A stretch of 36,473 bases of DNA from Thermodesulfobacteriota bacterium (GTDB taxonomy: Bacteria > Desulfobacterota > BSN033 > UBA1163). The notes under the pieces are model-generated. The model did not search any database. It was given only the letters and a program-made list of their open reading frames with translations, and was not told the origin of the DNA. Both the position numbers and the translations under genes were made by a program. Each line of letters begins with the position of its first letter. Position 1 is the stretch's first letter. Positions 1-8,333 of this stretch are shown here, in pieces. The stretch covers positions 1 through 36,473 of the forward strand of contig JASEHH010000029.1 in NCBI GenBank assembly GCA_030017685.1, read 5' to 3'.

Positions 1-76
1 CCATCCACGTCCTATCGGTTGAAATAATGTGATGCCTCACCTTTTGAACGTTACCTATTTTTTCTTAATCAAGCTT

Positions 77-208
77 GATGATCTCGCAAAAAGTTGTCAT
101 TCCCGTGAAAACGGGAATCCAGAGAATTCTAACTACCTGAAAATACTGGATTCCTGCTTGTGCAGGAATGACAAAAATAGCATTTTTTAGACTATTTACG
201 GGACCATC
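77..208. mobile_element. 132-bp MITE-like element, copy 1
   Basis: Outer inverted repeats of 19 bp lie at 77-95 and 190-208, starting GATGATCTCG and, on the other strand, GATGGTCCCG. A second, inner pair lies at 96-123 and about 147-172, containing GTCATTCCCG and CAGGAATGAC. The reverse complement of 20108-20239 has the same length and matches almost throughout, with only scattered differences. No coding capacity is visible, so mobilisation in trans would be needed. The right end overlaps the last codon and stop of radC. Confidence 0.75.
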
Positions 209-911
209 AAGTTTGGTGAGTCAATAAACCTGTCTCACGGAAGCTATAATAACCTTTTCGATTTACAATGACATGATCAAGAACTTGAATACCAAGAATT
301 TTGCCTGCCTCGGTGAGCTGACGATGGATATTCAAATCAGATTCACTCGGTTGAAGTTCTCCGGATGGGTGGTTATGGACAAAAATCACCGCTGCCGCAC
401 GGTCAGCAATGACATCGGCAAAGACCTCTCGAGGATGAACCGGGCTTTTGTTGATAAGGCCAATGGTCACAATGCGTTTTTCGATGACTTCATTTGCTCC
501 GTTGAGTGAAATGCAGACGAAATGCTCCTGTTGTTTTCCGGCAATGTCAGAAACAAGCGGCAGAATATCCTTAGCACAAACAATCTTAATCGTTTCCTTC
601 AATAGATGCCTTCGCGCGAGTTCAAAGGCTGATAGAATCTGCGCCGCCTTGGCCAATCCCATACCTGGGACTGTAAGCAGATGGTCCAGCGATAGCTTAT
701 CTTTATGCTCTCGGATTAAGCCTGCCACCTGTTTAGCTATTGTCCTCACATCAACACCGGCTGTCCCCATTCCGAGGATGGCCGCCACAAGCTCCTCATC
801 CGTGAGGGCTTGAGGCCCTCTTTCTCTCAATTTTTCCCGCGGCCGGGCATGTTCGGGCATGTCTTTGATGGTTTTCAATTTTGTTCCTTTTGTTAATCCA
901 CTTCCGAACAT
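207..911 (-). CDS. radC: RadC-family JAB/MPN domain protein
   Basis: The protein has 234 residues. An N-terminal UPF0758 helix-hairpin-helix part (about 15-100, with VPGMGLAKA at 81-89) precedes a JAMM/MPN domain (about 105-232). The metal-binding signature is visible as H179-N-H181-P-S-G with D192. RadC was named for DNA repair, but that role is disputed. Family members are often found in mobile or defence islands, which fits the neighbouring type I restriction genes. The ATG at 911 has no Shine-Dalgarno; a TTG at 878 is preceded by AAAGGAA and would start just before the conserved KDMPEHARPREKL segment, so the true start may be there. The final T and the TGA come from the terminal repeat of the adjacent MITE-like element, after the usual family ending around ETGLL. 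The family call is firm, the function is not. Confidence 0.9.
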   Translation of the reverse strand: MFGSGLTKGTKLKTIKDMPEHARPREKLRERGPQALTDEELVAAILGMGTAGVDVRTIAKQVAGLIREHKDKLSLDHLLTVPGMGLAKAAQILSAFELARRHLLKETIKIVCAKDILPLVSDIAGKQQEHFVCISLNGANEVIEKRIVTIGLINKSPVHPREVFADVIADRAAAVIFVHNHPSGELQPSESDLNIHRQLTEAGKILGIQVLDHVIVNRKGYYSFRETGLLTHQT

Positions 912-1015
912 TCAGTTTTAACAATAACCTAACTTGTTAATTTCAAAAGGGTTATAAATAAACCTCCCATGCTTTGCTTTGTTTAAAACAGTCTTTTTAT
1001 TGTTTAATACCCTTT
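880..1015. repeat. Direct repeat A, radC 5' region
   Basis: This AT-rich stretch of about 136 bp aligns without large gaps to 1259-1393 in the same orientation. Shared blocks include CTTTTGTTAAT, ACTTCC, TTTTAACAATA, CCTAAC, CTTTGTTT and TTGTTTA. I judge identity by eye at roughly three quarters. Copy A contains the Shine-Dalgarno for the TTG start, the ATG start and the upstream region of radC. Confidence 0.7.
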
Positions 1016-1033
1016 CCGATCTTCCCCCCCAAC

Positions 1034-1104
1034 TTATGCACCAGCCCCAATTGGTTATGCACCAGTCTCATTGTTCTGTAGTGCATTTTGAGGGTGGTGC
1101 ATAA
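1034..1104. promoter_or_regulatory. Cluster of TTATGCACCA boxes, candidate operator
   Basis: TTATGCACCAG occurs at 1034-1044 and again at 1055-1065, exactly 21 bp apart, or two DNA turns. The inverted word TGGTGCATAA lies at 1095-1104. The cluster is about 120 bp upstream of radC. Two same-face boxes plus one inverted box suggest a protein-binding site, or recombinase sites; neither is proven. The gene at 1396-3075 encodes an AlbA_2-type putative DNA-binding protein and is one candidate binder. Confidence 0.4.
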
Positions 1105-1258
1105 ATCGCTCCTCTGTTTGATAAGCAGAAATTTCTTTTAGAAAGCTATTTTGCCTGTATTGTGTTCAAAATCTTTTTAAACACACAAATAAATTCCTTA
1201 ATTTTCAAGAGGTTCTCTTAACAATTTGTGTCTATTTTGTGTCTGAATTGTTTAAGAA

Positions 1259-1393
1259 TTTGTTTTCTTTTGTTAATTCACTTCCTTACAACCAATTTTA
1301 ACAATAGCCTAACAATTTGATTTATAAAGGTTTTTTAAATAATCCGTTTATGTTTTTCTTTGTTTGAAATAGTTTTTAATTGTTTATCCCTTT
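1259..1393. repeat. Direct repeat B, degenerate copy of radC 5' region
   Basis: This copy lies in the same orientation as 880-1015, immediately downstream of the stop codon of the 1396-3075 gene. No radC-like reading frame follows it, so it looks like the duplicated 5' region of a lost gene, or one side of a duplication made when DNA was inserted or deleted. Confidence 0.65.
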
Positions 1394-1395
1394 TT

Positions 1396-3075
1396 TCATT
1401 TAACTATGATCCATTTCGGAGATCGTCTCGTCCCGGCATTTCGGATGATTCCCTCTCTCCGTAACGCCATTAACAGATTGTGAGCCATGCTATCTTTCTG
1501 TTTAGGTAAAAGTGCTTCAGGTAGTTTATCCAGCAACAATGTGTTTATCTCTTTCCTCGAAACAGGACCGTGGTGACGGATCAGTTCGACAATCAAGTCT
1601 TTATAGTACCGCCTGTCAAGACCACGTTGTCGAATATGACGGGCCTTTTGATCAGTAGCCGCAGCAACTCTTGCGCTGATATAAAGGGTTGGATATCTCC
1701 CTTCCACCAACCCAAGCTTCTTGAGTTTTGTATGTTGATCATGCCCAATCCTGATTCCTTTCTGAATTTTATCCAACAATATTACCGCCCACAGATCTAA
1801 GTCCGTCCTCTCCATTAGCATCCGGGTATACTGTTCGTTCAAAATCGTCCCGCGAATGGTCACAACAACTCGTATCGGGTCAGAAAGATTATAATCAGGC
1901 AATGGGAAAAAGCGTTTCATCTGGGTCTGGAACATCCGTTTGATACCGCCGCCTTGTGTGTCAATCATATTCAGATTGACCATTGCTTGGGATAGCGATG
2001 GATTCCGATACACCTCCATTGGTGCATCCCGCTTAATCACATTTTCAACATTCCCAGGAAGAAAACTACCAACATTCGTCAGAATCAACTGGTCGGGCAT
2101 CTCAACCAAGTTGATACGCCCGCTCAGGCTGTAGTCCTGATGAGCAATACAATTGTGCAACGCTTCTCTGAGCACCCAGGGGTCATATTGACGGATTTCG
2201 ATCGGGAACAGGGTGCCACTTGGCAACTGCCGAATAGTTAAGTTCCGAATTCTAGCCAACACCCGATCAACATTCAAGATGAAGGGTGGGTCGAAGTGTT
2301 CATAGTCTTTTTCCTGGTTTTGATCATCCTTGAGAATCCAACTGATACGCGCCACCGCAGGGGAAATCAATGCCGCCGATTCTGGTTTGCCCAGAAGAAG
2401 AAGCGTGGCATAGGTGATAGATCCCTGGACAGCAAGGCCAATCTTGTTAAGGAAAGTTATATCATCCCACGTATCCACCTCGGCGGCTTTAGCTGGGAAT
2501 TTCCCCTTGTATTCTTGCCGTGCTTTACCAAGGGCTTCTGAATCGAGGTTAACCAAGGAAGCTCGTTCACAAATTTCCCCAGACCAATCCGCACGGCGCT
2601 TCCAGATGATTCTTTCTTTTTCAGGGTGATTGGCAAGAAGCGTTTTACTGGAGCCTATTCGTATCCATGATTTGTCATAAAATTTGACAGGGCGATCCAG
2701 AGCGGGTATGACCTCGAATAGTACTACCCGTCCACCTTCTACCTCAAATTCATGACACTCAAAGCCAGTATTGGGTTGCATGCCTTGGGTAAGCCACAAT
2801 AGTAAATCCTGATTTCCCTTGCCTTTCTCCCTCTGCGGTTGAAATGCTGTACCCACCACCTGACGACTTTTGTTTTCAACACCAAAAACTATATATCCTC
2901 GAGCTTTGCCATGAATACATGCAGAATTGGCCAATGCAGACAGATATTCGCCAAGGTGCTGAGCATCAGAGTGGCTGGACTTGAATTCCAGCCACTCCGT
3001 TTCCACTGGCTCATGCCGCAGGCGGTTCAATAAAGCTATTAAGCTTGCTTGATCCAAAATTAATTTTCTCCCCAA
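1396..3075 (-). CDS. AlbA_2 / HATPase_c_4 putative DNA-binding regulator
   Basis: The protein has about 559 residues. The N-terminal part (about 20-150) carries EFKSS at 30-34 and YIVFGVEN at 61-68, the hallmark of the Schlafen-type AlbA_2 domain. Residues about 295-400 resemble the RecG-C-terminal-like HATPase_c_4 module, with EALHNCIAHQDY at 304-315 and GGGI at 375-378. The C-terminus (about 490-559) looks like a winged helix. Such proteins are often annotated as ATP-binding or transcriptional regulators and frequently sit in type I restriction loci. The start is unclear: TTG at 3075 overlaps hsdM-hsdS by 16 bp and has GGAG only 2 bp before it, while TTG at 3057 follows GGGGAG at about 10 bp. 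The gene is probably co-transcribed with the upstream restriction genes. Its role, whether regulator or auxiliary defence protein, is not determined. Confidence 0.8.
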   Translation of the reverse strand: MGRKLILDQASLIALLNRLRHEPVETEWLEFKSSHSDAQHLGEYLSALANSACIHGKARGYIVFGVENKSRQVVGTAFQPQREKGKGNQDLLLWLTQGMQPNTGFECHEFEVEGGRVVLFEVIPALDRPVKFYDKSWIRIGSSKTLLANHPEKERIIWKRRADWSGEICERASLVNLDSEALGKARQEYKGKFPAKAAEVDTWDDITFLNKIGLAVQGSITYATLLLLGKPESAALISPAVARISWILKDDQNQEKDYEHFDPPFILNVDRVLARIRNLTIRQLPSGTLFPIEIRQYDPWVLREALHNCIAHQDYSLSGRINLVEMPDQLILTNVGSFLPGNVENVIKRDAPMEVYRNPSLSQAMVNLNMIDTQGGGIKRMFQTQMKRFFPLPDYNLSDPIRVVVTIRGTILNEQYTRMLMERTDLDLWAVILLDKIQKGIRIGHDQHTKLKKLGLVEGRYPTLYISARVAAATDQKARHIRQRGLDRRYYKDLIVELIRHHGPVSRKEINTLLLDKLPEALLPKQKDSMAHNLLMALRREGIIRNAGTRRSPKWIIVK

Positions 3076-5609
3076 ATCTCCGCCAGTTTGGCCTGAATCT
3101 TTTGTTCGTAAATTTCGATCAGCTTCCGGTTGGCCTGCACCAACTCCCGCTCGCTCTCAATCTCTGCCACAACCCGTCGCTGAACATCGAGGGGCGGGAG
3201 GGGAATTGGAATTGATCGTAATTCCTTCATAGAGCTTACATTTTGAATCGCTGAACCAGATGTGTTGCGGAAATACCTGTTTTGGACTTGGTCGGTCGTC
3301 AGAATCGTCTCGAGATACTCACCCAGAACTTTTTTACGATTTGTGGTGACTTTAAGAAGAGCTTGATTGATTACCCCTTTGGGTGCATCAGGCGGTAGAA
3401 TAAAAACTCGGCCCATGGTACCAGAACAACTGATAAGCAAGTCACCTGGCGCGACAGCAAAGTCTTCCATTTCTTTGTACTTCTTTTCATCAATGAAATA
3501 CGTCCCGATGTTCACATCTCTTTGAATAGCATGTTTCTGTTCGTAAACCTTGTAACCGTTTCGCACGAATATTTCCTTCTTCAACGATCCGCCGAATGGC
3601 CCGCGCTTCATATCCGCAACACTGCAAAGTTCAACTGTTGGCCACTTGGGATCAATTCGGATGGTGGGTTTGTAGTTGGCGATGATTTGTTTGGCCCCTT
3701 CGATGATTTTCCGGTAGCCGTCCAGTTCCGTAACAATCTTCTCCTGCACCTCCAACGGCGGCAGAGGGATTTGGACACCATAGGCATCGTTTCTATTCAA
3801 TCCGGGTACGCCCGCACCATCTCGTAACTTTGAAAGATTAATATGTTTAAGAATGTAATATAGGTAACGCAATGAAACTTCAGGTGACTTGGGTGCCACG
3901 TAATAGGTCGTGTCAATTGGATAACAGTCATTATCGATCCACACCACTTCGCCAGCTGAACCTTTTCTTCCAACGACTATTGTAGGACCTTTAACAATAT
4001 ACTCGTTGTGAAAACCAGTTATACCGTTTGATCCAACAACAGGATAAGGACCCCCAACGCGCCTTCTTTCAGGCAGACTTGAACCATATTGAAATTCGCA
4101 CACCTCCCCCAACTTCACTGTCGGCCATTTGGTGCTTACATGAGCACCTGTGTCGCGATAGCGGTCGCCTGAGAGGTTAACGTCACCGGATTCGAGGATG
4201 CGGGATTTTTTCACTGCGTGAGTGGTGATGGGTTTTTGATTTTCGGTTGCTGATTTTTGATTGTCAGAAACCTCTTTTTTCAAATCCGCAATCCGCAATC
4301 GAAAATCCGAAATGGCGCTTAGCGTCTCTGGCAAATCATTCTTCCCATTCGGTCTTCTCTGGGCGCCCAGATCAAAACCATCATTCTCCACTTTCACAAA
4401 AAGAATTTCATCCGTGCGCTTCGTCAGTGATTTGTCAAGAAGCAGGATGCTGGTTTTCACGCCGGAATACGGATTGAAACATCCAGCCGGAAGAGATACA
4501 ACGCACCACAGGTAATTCTCAATGAGCATCTTCCGTAATTTCTTGTAAGCGTTTTGTGACTGAAAGATGATGCCCTCTGGAACGATAACACCGGCGCGGC
4601 CGTTGACGTTAAGATGCTCAGCGATATAGTCCACGAAAAGGACTTCGCTCCGTTTGGCTTTGATGCTGAATCGATTGTGAGGCCGGATGCCGCCTTTTGG
4701 TGTCATAAAAGGAGGATTGGCGAGAATGACATCATAGCGCTCATCCCAGCGTTCCTCGCTTGTCAGTGTGTCGTACTCATGGATGCGTGGATTAGCAAAA
4801 CCATGAAGATACAGATTAACGCGGGACAACCTCACCATGTCAGGGGATATGTCATAGCCGCAGAAGTTCGTCATCAACCGGCCCCTCTCATCCGGCGTGA
4901 GATCGGATGAGAATTTTTGATTTTTGATTGATGATTTTTGATTTCCAATGCCTGATTCTGCGGATCGGTTATCTAAATTAGAAATATTTTGATGTTGTGC
5001 GAGAATATGTTTATAGGACGAGATTAGAAATCCAGCAGTGCCGCAAGCGGGGTCAAGGATGGTTTCGTTTTTCTTAGGATCAACGATCCGGACAATGAAA
5101 TCAATGATGTGCCTCGGCGTGCGAAACTGACCGGCGCTACCCTGGCTGTCCATGACCGAAAGCAGATATTCAAAAGCATCGCCAAGCCTTTCGCTATGGT
5201 CATAAGAAAATCCATTGATCTCTTTCAGAAAGAGATTCAAGGTTTCAGGATCACGGTAAGGAAGAAACACTCCCTTGAAAATATCACGGAAAAGTTGCGG
5301 GATGTTTTTGTTCTCGTTCATCTTCTCAATACCCTCGGCATAGAGAAGCAATCGCTCATGTCCACTGAATCGGTGGTCAAGCAACCGGCTCCAGGCGTAT
5401 TTCTTGTATTCGCCCGAGAAGAAGGTCGCCTTGCCACCAAGTTCCTCGGACTGGCGGTCCATGTCATCCATGAATTTGTAGATCAGGGCGATGGTAATCT
5501 GCTCCACCTGCGACTTTGGGTCGGGCACTTTGCCCACGAGGATATCTCGGGCAGAATCGATTCTTGATTTGGTTTCGGAATCAAGCAAAGTTACTTTCCT
5601 TTCGGACAT
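3060..5609 (-). CDS. hsdM-hsdS: Fused type I restriction methylase-specificity protein (HsdM-HsdS)
   Basis: The single chain of 849 residues joins two normally separate subunits. Residues 1-about 480 are an N6-adenine methyltransferase: DPACGTAGF at 186-194 is the SAM-binding motif I and NPPF at 298-301 the catalytic motif IV. Residues about 494-640 and 655-835 are two HsdS half-units, each starting with KWPTV and ending with IPLPPL(D/E)VQ and a helical stretch (GYRKIIEGAKQ; NRKLIEIYEQK). The product should methylate adenines in a bipartite target and guide HsdR. Two low-complexity insertions stand out: residues about 219-236 (NQKSSIKNQK) and about 433-465 (NQKSATENQK). Both are encoded by 7-bp word arrays like those in the intergenic gaps. 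hsdR lies 3 bp upstream. No frameshift is visible, so activity is plausible. Confidence 0.9.
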   Translation of the reverse strand: MSERKVTLLDSETKSRIDSARDILVGKVPDPKSQVEQITIALIYKFMDDMDRQSEELGGKATFFSGEYKKYAWSRLLDHRFSGHERLLLYAEGIEKMNENKNIPQLFRDIFKGVFLPYRDPETLNLFLKEINGFSYDHSERLGDAFEYLLSVMDSQGSAGQFRTPRHIIDFIVRIVDPKKNETILDPACGTAGFLISSYKHILAQHQNISNLDNRSAESGIGNQKSSIKNQKFSSDLTPDERGRLMTNFCGYDISPDMVRLSRVNLYLHGFANPRIHEYDTLTSEERWDERYDVILANPPFMTPKGGIRPHNRFSIKAKRSEVLFVDYIAEHLNVNGRAGVIVPEGIIFQSQNAYKKLRKMLIENYLWCVVSLPAGCFNPYSGVKTSILLLDKSLTKRTDEILFVKVENDGFDLGAQRRPNGKNDLPETLSAISDFRLRIADLKKEVSDNQKSATENQKPITTHAVKKSRILESGDVNLSGDRYRDTGAHVSTKWPTVKLGEVCEFQYGSSLPERRRVGGPYPVVGSNGITGFHNEYIVKGPTIVVGRKGSAGEVVWIDNDCYPIDTTYYVAPKSPEVSLRYLYYILKHINLSKLRDGAGVPGLNRNDAYGVQIPLPPLEVQEKIVTELDGYRKIIEGAKQIIANYKPTIRIDPKWPTVELCSVADMKRGPFGGSLKKEIFVRNGYKVYEQKHAIQRDVNIGTYFIDEKKYKEMEDFAVAPGDLLISCSGTMGRVFILPPDAPKGVINQALLKVTTNRKKVLGEYLETILTTDQVQNRYFRNTSGSAIQNVSSMKELRSIPIPLPPLDVQRRVVAEIESERELVQANRKLIEIYEQKIQAKLAEIWGEN
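4233..4315. repeat. Heptad word array with inverted arms inside hsdM-hsdS
   Basis: Left arm: TTTTTGA, TTTTCGG, TTGCTGA, TTTTTGA, TTGTCAG at 4233-4267. Right arm: CAAATCC, GCAATCC, GCAATCG, AAAATCC, GAAATGG at 4281-4315, the approximate reverse complement. It is read in frame as part of the methylase-specificity protein (residues about 432-459), between the methylase core and the first target-recognition unit. Confidence 0.75.
4913..4947. repeat. Heptad word array inside the HsdM domain
   Basis: Five 7-bp units: ATTTTTG, ATTTTTG, ATTGATG, ATTTTTG, ATTTCCA. On the coding strand they give the peptide GNQKSSIKNQK (residues about 222-232), a 7-residue period. They sit between motif I (DPACG) and motif IV (NPPF) of the methylase. 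Confidence 0.75.
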
Positions 5610-5612
5610 CTT

Positions 5613-8138
5613 CTACATAAATTGGTTTAGGTGGACATAGTCCTTTACGTATTCGGGGATGATGTTCCGCCATTCGCTGAGGGCTTTAAAATCCTCCAGT
5701 GAAACCTTGGGATTCGTGGCCAGGCGGTTAAATTCCTTCTTTTCCACGATGTCACGGATTTCACCATCCGTCACATAGGCTTTAAAGAATTGCCGGATGA
5801 CTGAAATATGAGCGGCGTCAGGTTTGTGGATCGAAACAAACTTGGCCAGCTCTTCTTCAAGGAGTTCATCTTTCGTTTTAAACTGGGCAATGCCGCCGAA
5901 GATCTTTTCGATAATCTCCCGCAGAGTAAGTCTCCGGTCGAGCTGGACAGATTTACGGAGTTTATCGAGATTAAAAAATTCTTTCGGTTTATCCAAAATG
6001 TTGGTTCGGACATATTCTTCGACAGCACGAACATCTCCCTTCTCATAGAGCTCTCGAATAATTTCGTCTCCTTTTACCTTCTCCTCGAACTGTTCGTAGA
6101 ATTTTCGGTCTATCTTCATCCCGTGGACTGGAACCGGTGTCTCTATGTAAATTTTCAGCGGATCCGGGTCGATATTCATGTATCCAGATAATTCCGGTGG
6201 TGGTGGAGGTGGCGGTTCCTGTCCGGGCCCGGGCGGACGCAAAGGTGGAAGCTTGATTACTTCATCGTAGTTAAACTTATCTTCGAAGTATTCACAGTTT
6301 GCAAAGAAGTCAAAGAGCTTAAATTTCTCTTTTGGATTGTTATGCTCTTCAATCTGTCCGCCTTCCTTCTCAACGAAACGGAAGGCGTATTTTCGTGTGC
6401 CCCGTCCTTTGATCTGAATGAAGTCGGTTGGCGAGAAGATGGGGCGGAGGAGAACGATATTAAGAATATCCTCACAATCATAACCCGTCGTCATCATCCC
6501 GACCGTGACGCAGACGCGGGTTTTGGAACTATTGTAGCCTTCAAGAAAACGGGTATGCCCGTTCAGATTGTTGTTGGCAAAGGTCAACGCCATCTGCTGT
6601 GCGTCCTGAATGATCGATGTCACCTGAACGGCGAAATCAGAATTGTACCTGCCTGGGAACAGGGCGTCAGCAAACTCATTCAGAACTTTAGTGATCCGAG
6701 TGGCATGGTCCTGCCGAACACAGAAAATAATCGTCTTACCAATCTCGCCGCTTAGAGGATCTCGCAGGGCATGTTTCAGAAAGGTCTCGCAGAAAACTTT
6801 ATTGGTCTCATCCGAGAAGAATTTCTTTTCGAAATCCTTGCCAAAATAGGTCTGTTCCTCCAGTTCGCCATCTTCATTTGCAACCATGACCGAATAACCT
6901 TCTTCGGAGAGCATTTCCGTGGTGATTTCTGTCCGTGCGTCGACGACCACTGGATTGAGAAGCCACTTTTCCTTGACGCCGTCAATGAGACTGTACCGGT
7001 ATGTTGGAGTGCCGCTTTCGCAACCGAAGGTCTTGTAGGTGTCGAGAAGTTGGCGACGTTCCCACTCGCGTGGGTCACGTGCGTTGATCCTTGCCGGATC
7101 AATCTTTTTCAAATAATCCTTTGGCGTGGCTGTCAGGCCGAGTTTATAGCCGATGAAGTATTCAAAAACGGCCCGGCTGTTCCCGCTGATGGAGCGGTGG
7201 GCTTCATCAGAAATCAGAAGATCAAAGTCCGTAGGGGAAAAAAGCCTACGGTACTTGTTGTTGAACAGGAGGCTCTGGACCGTGGTTACAACGATCTCAG
7301 CCTTTCGCCAGTCGTCGCGGTTCTCCTTGTAGACCGCGGTCGTGTAGTCATTTTTGAGGAATTGAATAAATCTTCTCTTGGCCTGATCCTCCAGTTCAAG
7401 ACGGTCAACAAGGAAGAGGGCTCTTTTGGCATTTCCCGTTCGCATGAACAGCTTGATTAGTGCAGCGGCGAGTAAAGTCTTACCCGTGCCGGTCGCCATT
7501 TCAAAGAGAAACCGCGTCTGCCCTTTTTTCACTGCATCTTGAAGAGCTTCTATGGCCCGAAGTTGATAAGGCCGCAGAAACTTCAACTCGGTGTCTTTGA
7601 TGAAGGTGTCTCGCTCTGCAGGGTAGCCCCAGCGGGGGTCATTATGGTAGTTCGGATTTTGAGTAATTGCGATATAATCCGATTCGACTTTCTCATGGAT
7701 CAGACTGTCGGGGTTGGGCTTGAAGGTATGGAAATGGTCAAGGGATTCAGGGGTGGGGAATTCCGTTATGAGAATGGGGTTTCCCTGTTCCAGATCCCAG
7801 AAATAATGGAGATTGCCATTGGAGAGGATAACAAAACGAGTATTCTGCGAATGGGCATATTTTCGGGCTTGCTCCTTTCCCACCAGAGGATCGAACTGCT
7901 CGGATTTTGCCTCTAAGACGGTTATCGGAAAACCCCTTTGATCGAGCAGCAGGTAGTCAACGAAGCCATTGGCCGTCTTTTCAAAGTCGTTGCCAAGATC
8001 ATCAAGGGTCTTTTTCTTTAGTTTAACATGGGTTTCAAGGCTAATGTTGGCAGGACCGTTCTCATCATCAAAGAATCGCCACCCCGCCCTTTGGAGATGT
8101 TCATTGATTCGGATTCTGGCCCTGGCTTCTTTGGCCAT
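5613..8138 (-). CDS. hsdR: Type I restriction endonuclease subunit R (HsdR, EcoEI type)
   Basis: ATP-dependent translocase and nuclease of the type I system. Using the ATG at 8138 (841 residues), the PD-(D/E)xK nuclease is at about 55-105, with D61 and E76-A-K78. The SF2 motor carries Walker A MATGTGKT at 214-221, DEAH at 311-314 and TATP at 336-339, followed by a GRGTRK motif VI. The EcoEI-type C-terminal domain follows a linker with seven consecutive prolines (DNA about 6194-6215). The frame stays open up to 8345, but the extra N-terminal residues derive from palindromic non-coding DNA. The ATG at 8138 has AAGGAAGG directly upstream and matches the usual family start (MAKEARARI). hsdM-hsdS begins 3 bp after the stop, so the genes are almost certainly one operon. 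Confidence 0.92.
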   Translation of the reverse strand: MAKEARARIRINEHLQRAGWRFFDDENGPANISLETHVKLKKKTLDDLGNDFEKTANGFVDYLLLDQRGFPITVLEAKSEQFDPLVGKEQARKYAHSQNTRFVILSNGNLHYFWDLEQGNPILITEFPTPESLDHFHTFKPNPDSLIHEKVESDYIAITQNPNYHNDPRWGYPAERDTFIKDTELKFLRPYQLRAIEALQDAVKKGQTRFLFEMATGTGKTLLAAALIKLFMRTGNAKRALFLVDRLELEDQAKRRFIQFLKNDYTTAVYKENRDDWRKAEIVVTTVQSLLFNNKYRRLFSPTDFDLLISDEAHRSISGNSRAVFEYFIGYKLGLTATPKDYLKKIDPARINARDPREWERRQLLDTYKTFGCESGTPTYRYSLIDGVKEKWLLNPVVVDARTEITTEMLSEEGYSVMVANEDGELEEQTYFGKDFEKKFFSDETNKVFCETFLKHALRDPLSGEIGKTIIFCVRQDHATRITKVLNEFADALFPGRYNSDFAVQVTSIIQDAQQMALTFANNNLNGHTRFLEGYNSSKTRVCVTVGMMTTGYDCEDILNIVLLRPIFSPTDFIQIKGRGTRKYAFRFVEKEGGQIEEHNNPKEKFKLFDFFANCEYFEDKFNYDEVIKLPPLRPPGPGQEPPPPPPPELSGYMNIDPDPLKIYIETPVPVHGMKIDRKFYEQFEEKVKGDEIIRELYEKGDVRAVEEYVRTNILDKPKEFFNLDKLRKSVQLDRRLTLREIIEKIFGGIAQFKTKDELLEEELAKFVSIHKPDAAHISVIRQFFKAYVTDGEIRDIVEKKEFNRLATNPKVSLEDFKALSEWRNIIPEYVKDYVHLNQFM

Positions 8139-8245
8139 AACCTTCCTTAGGTAGATATTAGGTGATTTTGGGATATTATATGTTTCGGGCAATAGGGGGT
8201 CAAGTATTTTTACAATCTTCATCATTACTAAGGAATCCATAATTG

Positions 8246-8333
8246 ATCCCGATTTAATCGGGATGAAAATCTCCCCTGACCCCTCTTTGCCCTCCGGGCC
8301 AGAGGCCCTATAGGCTGGAGGCCAAAGAGGGGG
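8246..8333. repeat. Two hairpins in the hsdR 5' region
   Basis: A 19-bp near-perfect palindrome, ATCCCGATT / AATCGGGAT, lies at 8246-8264. A larger stem, CCCCTCTTTGCC / GGCCAAAGAGGGG, spans about 8280-8333. They lie upstream of the preferred hsdR start and account for the improbable N-terminal extension of that reading frame. Their role is unknown; they may shape the hsdR leader mRNA. Confidence 0.5.

Larger units (their letters stand above)
912..1395. other. AT-rich non-coding stretch behind radC
   Basis: I see no plausible gene in these 484 bp. They contain most of repeat A (to 1015), a cluster of TTATGCACCAG boxes (1034-1104) and an inverted repeat TGTGTTCAAAA / TTTTTAAACACA (1161-1171 / 1174-1185). 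A further inverted repeat CTTAACAATT / AATTGTTTAAG (1217-1226 / 1246-1256) encloses two TTTGTGTCT words 11 bp apart. Repeat B occupies 1259-1393. The base composition is clearly more AT-rich than the flanking genes, as often seen in acquired regulatory DNA. Confidence 0.6.

Noticed and set aside
1161..1185. TGTGTT/AACACA inverted repeat as terminator
   Set aside because: The stem is AT-rich with a mismatch and no T-run in the transcribed direction; it is too weak to call.
6771..7460. Plus-strand frame opposite hsdR
   Set aside because: It is a shadow of the HsdR motor region without a ribosome-binding site or family similarity.
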